In this document: one piece after another, positions 24,528-32,648 of the stretch
Layout of the letters: each line of letters starts with the position of its first letter
Numbering within the stretch: the stretch's first letter is position 1
NCBI GenBank assembly: GCA_020636645.1
Contig: JACJXO010000011.1
Span: 1-58,849 of the forward strand
DNA from: Chitinophagales bacterium
GTDB lineage: Bacteria; Bacteroidota; Bacteroidia; Chitinophagales; BACL12
DNA: 58,849 bases
Direction of reading: 5' to 3'
The notes under the pieces: generated by a model
What the model saw: the letters and a program-made list of their open reading frames with translations, nothing else
Told to the model about the DNA's origin: nothing
Databases searched by the model: none
Program-made: the position numbers and the translations under genes

Positions 24528-26984
24528 TCAGTCTTTCTTCCTGAGTGCTTCCAGTTTTTCTTTGTCGCCGCTGGCCTGAATAGCATCATCAATAGCCTTG
24601 TCAATGATGCTCGTGTATAGTTTGTTCTCATAAAAACCCTTCAGTACCCGGGTGGTGGGCCCGGCCAGCCTTCGATTGAACGACTGGGTGGCTTCCACCA
24701 GACTGGCCGCAATAGCTGCATCGCAGATGTTCAGTCTGTTGATGGCCTGGATGGCATTGCCTCTTGTTCTGAACTCATACAGGTTGCTGGCATATTTGGC
24801 CAGTTCTGCAGGTGCTGCAATGATATTTCCGTTGGCATAAGAATATTCCAGCCAGGCAATGCGGATGTTTTTGGCAGCTCCGTATTTATCTGCACAATGC
24901 TCCAGGTATTTTTCTGCATGTTCCTTGTCCTGCTCACAAAGGAATCGCAATGCCAGTTCCACATTGGTGTAGTCACTGTCGTCGAGCATGGGAGCGATAT
25001 CCTTTTCCATTTTTTTTGGCAGTGTTTTCAAATTGGTCACGACCGCACGACGAACATTGATATCAGTATCTTTCAGAGCCCTCTTCAACAGTGCGATGCT
25101 CTTCTTGTGATCGTCATTGGCAAGCTGTGCAATGATCTCCTCCCGGATGGCGTGGTAGTTCTGCTTGTCATACAGATCGATGAGGATGTCTCGTTTATCA
25201 TCGATCGCAACCTTCTGCATAGCCACTACGGCGTCATACCGGTCTATCATGAGCGGCGCATTGTATGCCTGCATTTTGTAAGCATCGAATGACTTCTCAA
25301 ACTCCACCTGGCTGATGATCTGGGTGCCCGGATCGAAGAGAACGAATGCCACTTCCCGCTTCAGGATGTTCGGGATCTGCACCACCGTGGTGCTGTCTTC
25401 CACCCAGCGTGTTTCCTGATCAAATCCACCATCCTTGTAGTGCACCTGAAATACCACCGGCATTCTGAACAGATGCTGTGTGGCTGTGCTGTCTTGTTTC
25501 TGCACGACCGTAATGGTGGTGGTATCTGAAGTAAATGTGGTGTTCACCTGATAGACGGGGTAACCGCTTCGATAGACCCACTGGTCAAAGAACCACCACA
25601 TGTTGATGCCCAGGCTTTTCATGCACTGTATCTCCAGATCTTCAGAGCGCACGTTTTCGTATGGATGCGCCAGTAAATAGTCGTTGATCACTTTTCTGTA
25701 TTGTTCATTACCCAGCACATAACGCATCATGTCCAGCACAAAACTTCCTTTGGGATAATGTCTGGAAGAGCCTGCCAGTGAATGGGCCAGCGGATAGGTA
25801 TCTCTGTTGTCAGCTGCTATGGCTGCCCGCATTTCTCCTCTGCGTATCCATTGAAATTCATCCTCACCGTAAACGGATTGTCTGAACTTCTTGCTGTAGT
25901 GTGTAGCAAAACTTTCCTGCAACCAATGGTCACGGTTTCCCCACTCCGTCACATAATCTCCAAACCACTGATGGGCCAGCTCATGTGCGTTTACTGCCAC
26001 ATAGCTGCGGTCGTTCTGCCCGCCTGCATCCTGGAACAGGGCATCTGTGAAGATCGTAGCGGTAGTGTTTTCCATGGCACCATAGAGAAATTCCTGCACC
26101 GGTACATTGGCATAGGTTGGCCACGGAAAGTTCAGTCCGGTCTCTTCAGAGATCCAGTCCATCATCTCTGCTGAATAGGCATAAGTGGGTTCCACCCGGT
26201 CTTCCAGATCGGGATAATAATACTGACGGGAAACGATGCCGTTCTTAGAGGTGTAATCGCGGTATGCATAGTCGCCTATAGCCAGCATGATCAGATAATT
26301 GGCATGTGGATGCGCCATTTCATACACCCAGGTCTTGGTCTTTCCGTCGCTGTTGTTGCGTTCGTCGGTCAGGTTGCCGTTGCTGATTACCCGGTAGTTC
26401 TTATCAAAGGTGATGCGCAGCGAGGTCAGAAGCTTATCATTCACATCATCAAAAGAGGGTATCCAGAATCTGTTATCCGTTCCCTGTCCCTGGGTCCATA
26501 CCTGGTTGCGTATGCGATCCGGATCTGTTGCAATGTCTTTGGTGTCTTCATTCCAACCCACAAAATAGATGCCCTTCTTCGGATGTGCCGTGTATTCAAT
26601 ATTCAGTTCGTGGGTGCTGCCCCAAGACAGCGAAGGAGAGAAGAAGATGGTCACACCTGCAGAGTCCACACGGAAACGTGCGCTGTTGCCATCCACTTTT
26701 ACTGCATTGACAGCGATGCCGGGTCCATCCAGAAAAAGTGTATCTACCTGCTGCTGTATCGGATGGAATACATAGTTGGCCACCCCGGCTACCATACCCT
26801 GGTAAGGATCTATGGCGATATCCAGAAAGAGGTGTTCCATGTCCACATTATGGTCACGCGGTTGTCCGAAACGATCAACCACATAGGTCTGTTCGGTATG
26901 TACCTGTGCCACAGAAATAAGTGGTGTGATCAGGACAGTAAGCAGAAGTTTTTGCAAGCGCATGGTTTGAATTTTGGTGCTCAT
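24528..26984 (-). CDS. M1-family aminopeptidase
   Basis: 818 residues from 26984; an alternative ATG at 26963 gives 811 and directly begins MRLQKLLLTVLITPLISVAQ, a signal peptide. The M1 exopeptidase motif is YGAMENT, and the zinc motif is HELAHQW (His334, His338 in the longer form) with the downstream ligand in LQESFATHYSK. A HEAT-like helical C-terminal domain follows (KRALKDTDINVRRAVV). It would be exported and clip N-terminal residues from peptides. It is the last gene of a five-gene operon, 2 bp after the oxidoreductase stop. Confidence 0.93.
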   Translation of the reverse strand: MSTKIQTMRLQKLLLTVLITPLISVAQVHTEQTYVVDRFGQPRDHNVDMEHLFLDIAIDPYQGMVAGVANYVFHPIQQQVDTLFLDGPGIAVNAVKVDGNSARFRVDSAGVTIFFSPSLSWGSTHELNIEYTAHPKKGIYFVGWNEDTKDIATDPDRIRNQVWTQGQGTDNRFWIPSFDDVNDKLLTSLRITFDKNYRVISNGNLTDERNNSDGKTKTWVYEMAHPHANYLIMLAIGDYAYRDYTSKNGIVSRQYYYPDLEDRVEPTYAYSAEMMDWISEETGLNFPWPTYANVPVQEFLYGAMENTTATIFTDALFQDAGGQNDRSYVAVNAHELAHQWFGDYVTEWGNRDHWLQESFATHYSKKFRQSVYGEDEFQWIRRGEMRAAIAADNRDTYPLAHSLAGSSRHYPKGSFVLDMMRYVLGNEQYRKVINDYLLAHPYENVRSEDLEIQCMKSLGINMWWFFDQWVYRSGYPVYQVNTTFTSDTTTITVVQKQDSTATQHLFRMPVVFQVHYKDGGFDQETRWVEDSTTVVQIPNILKREVAFVLFDPGTQIISQVEFEKSFDAYKMQAYNAPLMIDRYDAVVAMQKVAIDDKRDILIDLYDKQNYHAIREEIIAQLANDDHKKSIALLKRALKDTDINVRRAVVTNLKTLPKKMEKDIAPMLDDSDYTNVELALRFLCEQDKEHAEKYLEHCADKYGAAKNIRIAWLEYSYANGNIIAAPAELAKYASNLYEFRTRGNAIQAINRLNICDAAIAASLVEATQSFNRRLAGPTTRVLKGFYENKLYTSIIDKAIDDAIQASGDKEKLEALRKKD

Positions 26985-26986
26985 AA

Positions 26987-28027
26987 TTAATAAAATCTGG
27001 CGACATCCACTTTCGGGTCGATGGGTTTTTCGTTCAGAATATGATCGGCCAGCATGAGTGCATGATAAGGTGCCAGTGAGTATCCTTTGGTGCCCAGTCC
27101 GTTCAGCAGATAGTATCGTTGTAGATGCGGATGTCTGCCCACTACCGGTGCTCTGTCGCGGATAGCCGGTCTGAAAGCTGCCTGGTGATCCAGGATCTTA
27201 TAGGAAGATGACAGCAGTTTGTTCAATGCGTTTTCGAGCGATTCTTTTCCGGCAGTTGTGGGGAAGGGTGAATGATCAGTCCATGAGTTGTGCGCCCCGG
27301 CCCACCATGTTCCGTCCTGCAAAGGAACAAGAATGCAATCTTTGATATATACACCGGCCGACGGTGGATCTGTGATCTTCACGCGAAGCACCTCGCCCTT
27401 GTTCTGTCTGAACGGAATGAATTGCCAGCTTTGATCAAAGGCGGTCTGATACCCTCTGCAATCAATGATGGTGTGAAATGATCCGAGGGCTGTATGATAG
27501 CGTTCCTGCGAAAATGAAATGGGAAAATCCAGGACGAAATGTTGCACAGTTCCATGTTGAAAATGCAGCATGGCCAGGTTGCCGGATAAGGCGCTCACAT
27601 CCACACGAAACCCGTTCAGTACCTGCATGCCGCCGTATTCAGTATGCACCTGCCCTGCATGTAAAGGAGCATTGGTATTCAGGTATGCATTCGGAATATC
27701 GGTAAGCGCATCAAATGCTTCCCTGGCTTCTGCAGATCTGTGCAAACGTGTGATGTTGATCGCCTCCAGAATACTTTTACCACTGACACCAGCAAGATGC
27801 GCATACACTTCTTTTGCTGATGCCATAAGCTGCTCATATCGTGTTTGCAAAGTATATCTTCTGCCGGTAACCGGATTGATCAGACCGGCAGCTACAGCAG
27901 AAGCGGGCTCTGTGGAAGGTGATGCGCATAAAACAAAGGGCATACCTTTCATATCCAGTGCAGCAGCCATGGAAAGCCCTGCAATGCCTCCACCAATGAT
28001 GAGTATATCAGCTGTTTTTTCGGGCAC
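26987..28027 (-). CDS. FAD-dependent oxidoreductase, MnmC C-terminal (MnmC1)/DAAO-like
   Basis: 346 residues from a GTG at 28027 (VPEKTADILIIGGGIAG). The next upstream ATG at 28096 would overlap mnmD by 89 bp and add residues without homology character. The dinucleotide motif GGGIAG is at about 12-17, and a glycine-oxidase/DAAO fold continues to ATG-like VVGRHPHLQRYYLLNGLGTKGYSLAPYHA. That C-terminal stretch resembles MnmC1, which removes the carboxymethyl group of cmnm5U34 in tRNA. It directly follows mnmD with a 20-bp overlap, in the domain order of fused MnmC, which supports the assignment. Other amine oxidases remain possible. Confidence 0.82.
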   Translation of the reverse strand: MPEKTADILIIGGGIAGLSMAAALDMKGMPFVLCASPSTEPASAVAAGLINPVTGRRYTLQTRYEQLMASAKEVYAHLAGVSGKSILEAINITRLHRSAEAREAFDALTDIPNAYLNTNAPLHAGQVHTEYGGMQVLNGFRVDVSALSGNLAMLHFQHGTVQHFVLDFPISFSQERYHTALGSFHTIIDCRGYQTAFDQSWQFIPFRQNKGEVLRVKITDPPSAGVYIKDCILVPLQDGTWWAGAHNSWTDHSPFPTTAGKESLENALNKLLSSSYKILDHQAAFRPAIRDRAPVVGRHPHLQRYYLLNGLGTKGYSLAPYHALMLADHILNEKPIDPKVDVARFY

Positions 28028-28661
28028 GAAGCATCTCTCTTTTATAAGGCGGACCCGGAAGTCTCTCCACCTGAAATCCTGCCTGTTGCATGGCACGTCT
28101 TACATCGCCTTTGGCACAGTAGGTCACCAGTATGCTGTTATCTGACATCAGGTCATACAGCAAACGGAACACCTCCGTCGTCCACAGTTCCGGCTGCACC
28201 CTGGGTGCGAAAGCATCGAAATACACGAGATCGACCGGATCATGCAAGGCCAGAGTTTCCAGTTTTTGCATGGAGCGATGAAGCAGAAATCCCGGTGTGA
28301 TCTGTGCATCACCATCGGCCGGGGTATGGTGTATCTGCCAGAATCTTCCCCGCTCCGGTTCATTTTCAGGAGCAATGGAATCCAGTATTTCTTTTTCCAG
28401 CGGGAATGGTTCCAGTGCTGTGTATCTGATGGTAGTTTCCGGTTGCTGATGTGCTGCGGTGAGCAGGCAGTTTAATCCTGTACCCAGACCCACTTCCAGT
28501 AAATGTATGGATGGCTTGTTCTTCAATGCCTTCAATCCGGCATCGATGAACACATGCATGGACTCGGCCCGTGCACCATGGATGGAGTGGTAGTGTTCGT
28601 CCAGTTCAGGAACCCGTAAGGTATAGGAATCATCGCCCGTCCGGATGCGCTCGGTCTTCAT
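28008..28661 (-). CDS. mnmD: tRNA (5-methylaminomethyl-2-thiouridine)-methyltransferase MnmD
   Basis: 217 residues from the ATG at 28661 (MKTERIRTGDDSYTL), a typical MnmD start. The SAM motif is LLEVGLGTGLN, and the MnmC2/MnmD hallmark YFDAFAPRVQPELWT is present. GPPYKREMLRA lies at the end, where stand-alone MnmD proteins stop. It adds the last methyl group of mnm5s2U34 in wobble uridine tRNAs. It overlaps the rhomboid gene by 32 bp and the FAD oxidoreductase by 20 bp. Confidence 0.93.
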   Translation of the reverse strand: MKTERIRTGDDSYTLRVPELDEHYHSIHGARAESMHVFIDAGLKALKNKPSIHLLEVGLGTGLNCLLTAAHQQPETTIRYTALEPFPLEKEILDSIAPENEPERGRFWQIHHTPADGDAQITPGFLLHRSMQKLETLALHDPVDLVYFDAFAPRVQPELWTTEVFRLLYDLMSDNSILVTYCAKGDVRRAMQQAGFQVERLPGPPYKREMLRARKNS

Positions 28662-29361
28662 CTTCTTTGTAAAGGTACCGGATAGGGCTGTCATCGTCGT
28701 CGTCAAAGAACGCATCATCGTCCTCTTCCTCGTCTTCCAGCTCTACCGGCTCCGGCAGGTCAACCTTTCTGTAATACCAGGCCATTACCGCTCCGGAAAT
28801 GCCACCCATGAGGTGACCTTCCCAGCTGATCTCCCAGCGAAACGGGAAGATGCCCCAGACCATGCTGCCATAGATAAAGGTGACGAGCAGGGCCATGGCA
28901 ATGCTTTGTATATCGCGACGAAAGATGCCGCTGAAGAAGAGGAAGAAAGCGAAGCCATACACCAGGTTACTGGCACCAATATGATAGGAAGGTCTCCCGG
29001 TCAGCCAGACCATGAAACCAGATGCGAACCAGATGAACACAAAACTTTTGAATGCCACCTTGCGATAACTGTAGAGCATCAGAAAACCCAGGATGAGGAA
29101 GGGCAGGGAATTGGATACCAGATGCTGCCAGTCGCCGTGTAAAAACGGACTGAACAACACACCCTGAAGTCCTTTGAGTGTTCGGGGAAAGATGCCATGC
29201 ACAGCCAGGTCATATCCGCTAACATGTTCAAAAGCTTTGACGAGCCACATCAGAGCAATGGCCACAAGAGGCATGAAGAAACTGGTAAAGAGCAGGCTGT
29301 TCTCTTCTTCTCTGCTTGCGGAAAAACGCTTGTTGGGATTGACGTTGCGGTAGGATATCAT
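28630..29361 (-). CDS. Rhomboid-family intramembrane serine protease
   Basis: 243 residues with about six membrane helices. Catalytic Ser131 is in GASNLVYG (the usual GxSG glycine after Ser is Asn here) and His183 is in EGHLMGG. The oxyanion-side motif is HLVSN (80-84). The acidic tail (EDEEEDDDAFFDDDDD) is cytoplasmic by appearance. It cleaves membrane-embedded substrates. It overlaps the thioredoxin-like gene by 4 bp (ATGA). Confidence 0.92.
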   Translation of the reverse strand: MISYRNVNPNKRFSASREEENSLLFTSFFMPLVAIALMWLVKAFEHVSGYDLAVHGIFPRTLKGLQGVLFSPFLHGDWQHLVSNSLPFLILGFLMLYSYRKVAFKSFVFIWFASGFMVWLTGRPSYHIGASNLVYGFAFFLFFSGIFRRDIQSIAMALLVTFIYGSMVWGIFPFRWEISWEGHLMGGISGAVMAWYYRKVDLPEPVELEDEEEDDDAFFDDDDDSPIRYLYKEDEDRAHPDGR

Positions 29362-29966
29362 GCTGTACGACGGAATTGCATGAGCAGTTCCACCAACTCA
29401 GTCTGCAAGGTAAGATTTTTGTCGCGGCCGTACCATGTATGCAGATCCCGGAGATAGTCGTCGTGCGGAATGCCTGCCTGCTTAGCTGAAAGCACCATAG
29501 TTTGCGCAGGTTCCGGTCGCGGACCCCACACGGCCAGTTCTTCTCCGGTCTCCCGGTCGAACATCACGAGTTTCGGGATGGCATGTGCGCCGTTGGTATG
29601 GTATCGTTCTATGAGTTCGGGATGTTCATCGCGAAGCACCAGGTGCATGGGAATATGCAGAAACTTAGCGGTAATATGCATGAGTGGCAGGGTCTGGGCG
29701 GCATCACCACACCAGGATTCAGTAATGACCACCCATTCCATGGGGCGAAGTCTTCCTTCCAGCACTTCCTGCTCAGGCAACAGCTGAATAGTTTTCAACT
29801 GTCGTTCCATTCTGGCCAGGTTAAGTTTGGTGTACTGGATAAGAGACTCACTCTGCACCGGTCCGCTTGTAGCGCCTTGAGCTACCCACTCCTGCATTTT
29901 TTGGAGGTAGGTATCAAAATCAACGGCACGGCTAAGGTCGAGGTCACTAAACTGAATAGGTGTCAT
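29358..29966 (-). CDS. Thioredoxin-family protein
   Basis: 202 residues. The start at 29966 (MTPIQFSDLDLS) is preferred because any longer frame would run across the divergent alkB start. The active-site region reads ESWCGDAAQ, with one cysteine and Asp-Ala in place of the second Cys pair, followed by the cis-Pro segment AIPKLVMFD. This single-Cys form is seen in a Bacteroidota thioredoxin-like family. It has no signal peptide. It heads the operon thioredoxin, rhomboid, mnmD, oxidoreductase, M1 peptidase. Confidence 0.87.
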   Translation of the reverse strand: MTPIQFSDLDLSRAVDFDTYLQKMQEWVAQGATSGPVQSESLIQYTKLNLARMERQLKTIQLLPEQEVLEGRLRPMEWVVITESWCGDAAQTLPLMHITAKFLHIPMHLVLRDEHPELIERYHTNGAHAIPKLVMFDRETGEELAVWGPRPEPAQTMVLSAKQAGIPHDDYLRDLHTWYGRDKNLTLQTELVELLMQFRRTA

Positions 29967-30050
29967 AAAACCGGTCATGTACAGGATGCTTATTACATGA
30001 TGAAACAACAGAAGGGCGCTGTAGGTTCCTGACATAGGCTTTCCATTATT

Positions 30051-30058
30051 TAGATTTG
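30051..30058 (+). promoter_or_regulatory. -7 box TAGATTTG just upstream of alkB
   Basis: A perfect TAnnTTTG match ends 4 bp before the ATG at 30063, so the transcript would be leaderless or nearly so if this box is used. No strong TTTG is seen at -33. Confidence 0.45.
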
Positions 30059-30062
30059 CATC

Positions 30063-31139
30063 ATGCGCATGCGGTTTCTGAAATACCTGGCAGGCTATAC
30101 CATTCCAGTGGTGGTCTGGGTCAGTATTTCGCAGGACGGACTGTGGTCTTTCACGGCATTTGCCTACGCTTTCGTTCTGATCAGCATTCTGGAGTTGTTC
30201 CTGCCAGACGATCCGTCTAACCTGGAGGCGACGGAGGAAGAGCTGGCAAAAAAAGACCGGATCTATGACTGGATGCTGTATCTCAATGTACCCATACAGT
30301 TCGGACTGCTTTGGTTCTTTCTTGATACTGTTTCCACGGGAACGTTCACCTGGTGGGAGCTGGTGGGGAAGGTTCATGCCATGGGACTAAGCTGCGGCGT
30401 TACCGGTATCAATGTGGCCCATGAATTGGGGCACCGGGTGAAACCTTATGAAAGGGTAATGGCCAAACTGCTGCTGATGAGTTCCTTGTATATGCACTTC
30501 ATCATTGAACACAACAGAGGTCACCATAAGCGGGTCAGTACTGCCGAAGATCCTGCTTCTGCCAGAAAAGGAGAGGGGTTGTACAGCTTTTACGGACGCA
30601 CCCTGATCATGAGTATCGGATCGGCATGGCAGCTGGAGAAAAAACGGTTGCTACATAAAGGGGGTAAGATCTGGTCTCTGCAGAATGAAATGCTTCGTTT
30701 TTTCCTGTTTCAGTGCTTGTTTCTGGTGGCCATTGGCTGGTTTTTCGGCTTGTTTGCGTTGGGCGCATATATGCTTTCGGCAGCCATAGGAATGCTCTTG
30801 CTGGAAACCATCAATTATGTGGAGCACTACGGACTTCGCAGAAGGAAGCTGGACAATGGCAGGTATGAAAGGGTCATGCCCTGGCATTCCTGGAACAGTA
30901 ATCAATATCTGGGGCGCATTATCCTGTACGAGCTTACCAGACATTCTGATCATCACTACCTGGCCAGCAGGGAGTATCAGATACTGCGTCATATGGACGA
31001 GGCACCACAACTACCGGCAGGCTATCCGGCCATGATGCTGCTGGCACTGCTGCCACCTGCCTGGTTCCGGGTGATGGACCCCCGTGTGGAAGCGGTCATG
31101 GCGGCGCATCCTGTTGAACCTGAGAATGAAGGACTATGA
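30063..31139 (+). CDS. alkB: Alkane 1-monooxygenase (AlkB family)
   Basis: 358 residues, an integral-membrane diiron hydroxylase. The three histidine boxes are complete: HELGH (120-124), HNRGHH (150-155) and HSDHH (294-298). The AlkB-specific NYVEHYGL (251-258) is also present, which separates it from fatty-acid desaturases and xylene monooxygenases. About six membrane helices surround the boxes. It hydroxylates medium-chain alkanes at the terminal carbon using rubredoxin, which is not encoded nearby. It overlaps udk by 4 bp. Confidence 0.94.
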   Translation: MRMRFLKYLAGYTIPVVVWVSISQDGLWSFTAFAYAFVLISILELFLPDDPSNLEATEEELAKKDRIYDWMLYLNVPIQFGLLWFFLDTVSTGTFTWWELVGKVHAMGLSCGVTGINVAHELGHRVKPYERVMAKLLLMSSLYMHFIIEHNRGHHKRVSTAEDPASARKGEGLYSFYGRTLIMSIGSAWQLEKKRLLHKGGKIWSLQNEMLRFFLFQCLFLVAIGWFFGLFALGAYMLSAAIGMLLLETINYVEHYGLRRRKLDNGRYERVMPWHSWNSNQYLGRIILYELTRHSDHHYLASREYQILRHMDEAPQLPAGYPAMMLLALLPPAWFRVMDPRVEAVMAAHPVEPENEGL

Positions 31140-31747
31140 TCGTAATAGGTGTATGCGGCGGATCCGGTTCCGGTAAGACCACTTTTGTGAACAAACTAAG
31201 GGAAGCACTGGAGGTACCACACTTGCCCGTGTTGCCGCAGGATGCCTATTACCGCGACAGCAGCCATTTGCCATTAGAGGTACGCAAAAAGCAGAATTAT
31301 GACCATCCTGACAGTATTGAGTGGGAGTTGATGTCTGCTCATCTCGGTGAGCTGCTTTCCGGACAGACCGTACCGGTGCCTACCTACAGCATGCTCACCT
31401 GCACCAGAACAGAAGAGATCACCCATATGCACCCCACAGATATTCTCGTGGTGGAGGGCATTCTGATATATACACACGCTGCATTGCGAGAGCAGATACA
31501 TCTGCGGGTCTTCCTCGATGTGGATGAGGCACACCGTTATGAAAGGCTGGAAAGACGTGATATGAAACAACGTGGCCGCACGGCTGAAGAGGTCAGAGAG
31601 CGCTATCTGGCAACCGTTGCCCCTATGTACGATGAACATATATGGCCCTCCAGGCTGCATGCCAATCTGATCGTTCCTAAAGGCGGGAAGAATGAGAGGG
31701 CTGCCGGGCTGATAGCCGGGATGGTGAAGGGGATGAGGGGAGCTTGA
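31136..31747 (+). CDS. udk: Uridine kinase
   Basis: 203 residues. The P-loop GGSGSGKT (8-15), then DAYYRD and NYDHPDSIEW, define the uridine/cytidine kinase family. VVEGILIY is the Walker-B-like strand, and RRDMKQRGR is the LID. It phosphorylates uridine and cytidine with a nucleoside triphosphate for pyrimidine salvage. It overlaps alkB by 4 bp (ATGA), an odd functional pairing. A GGGAGT hexamer array begins 3 bp after its stop. Confidence 0.95.
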   Translation: MIVIGVCGGSGSGKTTFVNKLREALEVPHLPVLPQDAYYRDSSHLPLEVRKKQNYDHPDSIEWELMSAHLGELLSGQTVPVPTYSMLTCTRTEEITHMHPTDILVVEGILIYTHAALREQIHLRVFLDVDEAHRYERLERRDMKQRGRTAEEVRERYLATVAPMYDEHIWPSRLHANLIVPKGGKNERAAGLIAGMVKGMRGA

Positions 31748-31749
31748 GG

Positions 31750-31827
31750 GGGAGTGGGAGTGAGAGTGGGAGTGAGAGTGGGAGTGGGAGTGAGAGTGGG
31801 AGTGAGAGTGGGAGTGAGAGTGGGAGT
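31750..31827. repeat. Hexamer array (GGGAGT/GAGAGT)13
   Basis: Thirteen 6-bp units alternate mostly GGGAGT and GAGAGT, beginning right after the udk stop on its coding strand. The opposite strand encodes an artefactual Ser-His repeat. Confidence 0.95.
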
Positions 31828-31870
31828 GATAACTAGCGGGGTTCGTATATTTAATTGTCAATAGCCACTT

Positions 31871-32518
31871 ATGAAACACACTGCATTGCTCCTGGCAGGG
31901 GTATGCCTGCTGCTTTCCGTTTCCGCCTCAGCCCAGAAATATCCGCTTGGGAAGGGTAACCTTCGGAGCGGGGGAGGGTTCAATTTCACCCAGCTGGACA
32001 ATCCCGATGCCAAGACCTACCGTTTTAATGTAAACCCCAATCTGGGCTATTTCGTCCTCGATGAGCTGTTGCTTGGGTTCAACATGAATTACTCCGGAAC
32101 ATTCGGGCCGGAGCAATATACCGGCACCCTGCGGTTCAGTCCTCAGGTCAGGTACTATTATGCTATTAACAAGTCTTGGTTTCTGGTTGGCGACTTCTAC
32201 TACAACATGGACAGGCAACGAAAGATGCTTGGTGGTGCTACAGAGCTGGATGATAATTCCAGCATATCATATGGCCCCGGTTTTGATTATTTTCTAACCC
32301 GGAGAATTAGCTGCGAAGGGGTGCTGCTCTATACCAATTACCTGTATCCGGATGCCCAGCACGTGAACAAACTGGCCTTCAATTTCGGCTTCAATATACG
32401 TCTGCCCATCAAGCGAAAGGACAAACTTGAGAACCTGGAGATCTATAAGGATACAGGCAATCCGTATGACAGGCAGGGGGATGAAGACCTGCCGGACTAT
32501 GTTCCGACCGACCGGTGA
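31871..32518 (+). CDS. Outer-membrane beta-barrel protein
   Basis: 215 residues. The signal peptide is MKHTALLLAGVCLLLSVSASAQ. The mature part alternates polar and aromatic residues like an eight-stranded porin-type barrel (NPNLGYFVLDELLLGFNMNY, FSPQVRYYYAINKSWFLVGD). A short charged tail follows the last strand (RLPIKRKDKLENLE). The function is unknown. A -7-like TATATTTA lies at 31846-31853. Confidence 0.85.
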   Translation: MKHTALLLAGVCLLLSVSASAQKYPLGKGNLRSGGGFNFTQLDNPDAKTYRFNVNPNLGYFVLDELLLGFNMNYSGTFGPEQYTGTLRFSPQVRYYYAINKSWFLVGDFYYNMDRQRKMLGGATELDDNSSISYGPGFDYFLTRRISCEGVLLYTNYLYPDAQHVNKLAFNFGFNIRLPIKRKDKLENLEIYKDTGNPYDRQGDEDLPDYVPTDR

Positions 32519-32648
32519 TCTAAAGGAGATTTATTTTAATTTTTACTTTCAATAAATCTTATAAAGTACTCAAATACAGTATTTTATTTATTAGTGAGTA
32601 AAAAAATTGAACACCCCTTTTTACCCAGGTATTTTGCCATGATCACCT

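Noticed and set aside
28013..28024. Programmed -1 frameshift at A AAA AAC in mnmD
   Set aside because: The slippery heptamer is in the right register, but the oxidoreductase frame is +1 relative to mnmD, so a -1 shift would not produce the fusion.
29967..30377. Long N-terminal extension of the thioredoxin-family protein
   Set aside because: The open frame continues, but it runs antisense through the alkB promoter and 5' coding region and lacks protein-like composition.
31274..31879. Minus-strand open frame with a Ser-His repeat
   Set aside because: It is antisense to udk and its repeat is only the GGGAGT array read backwards.
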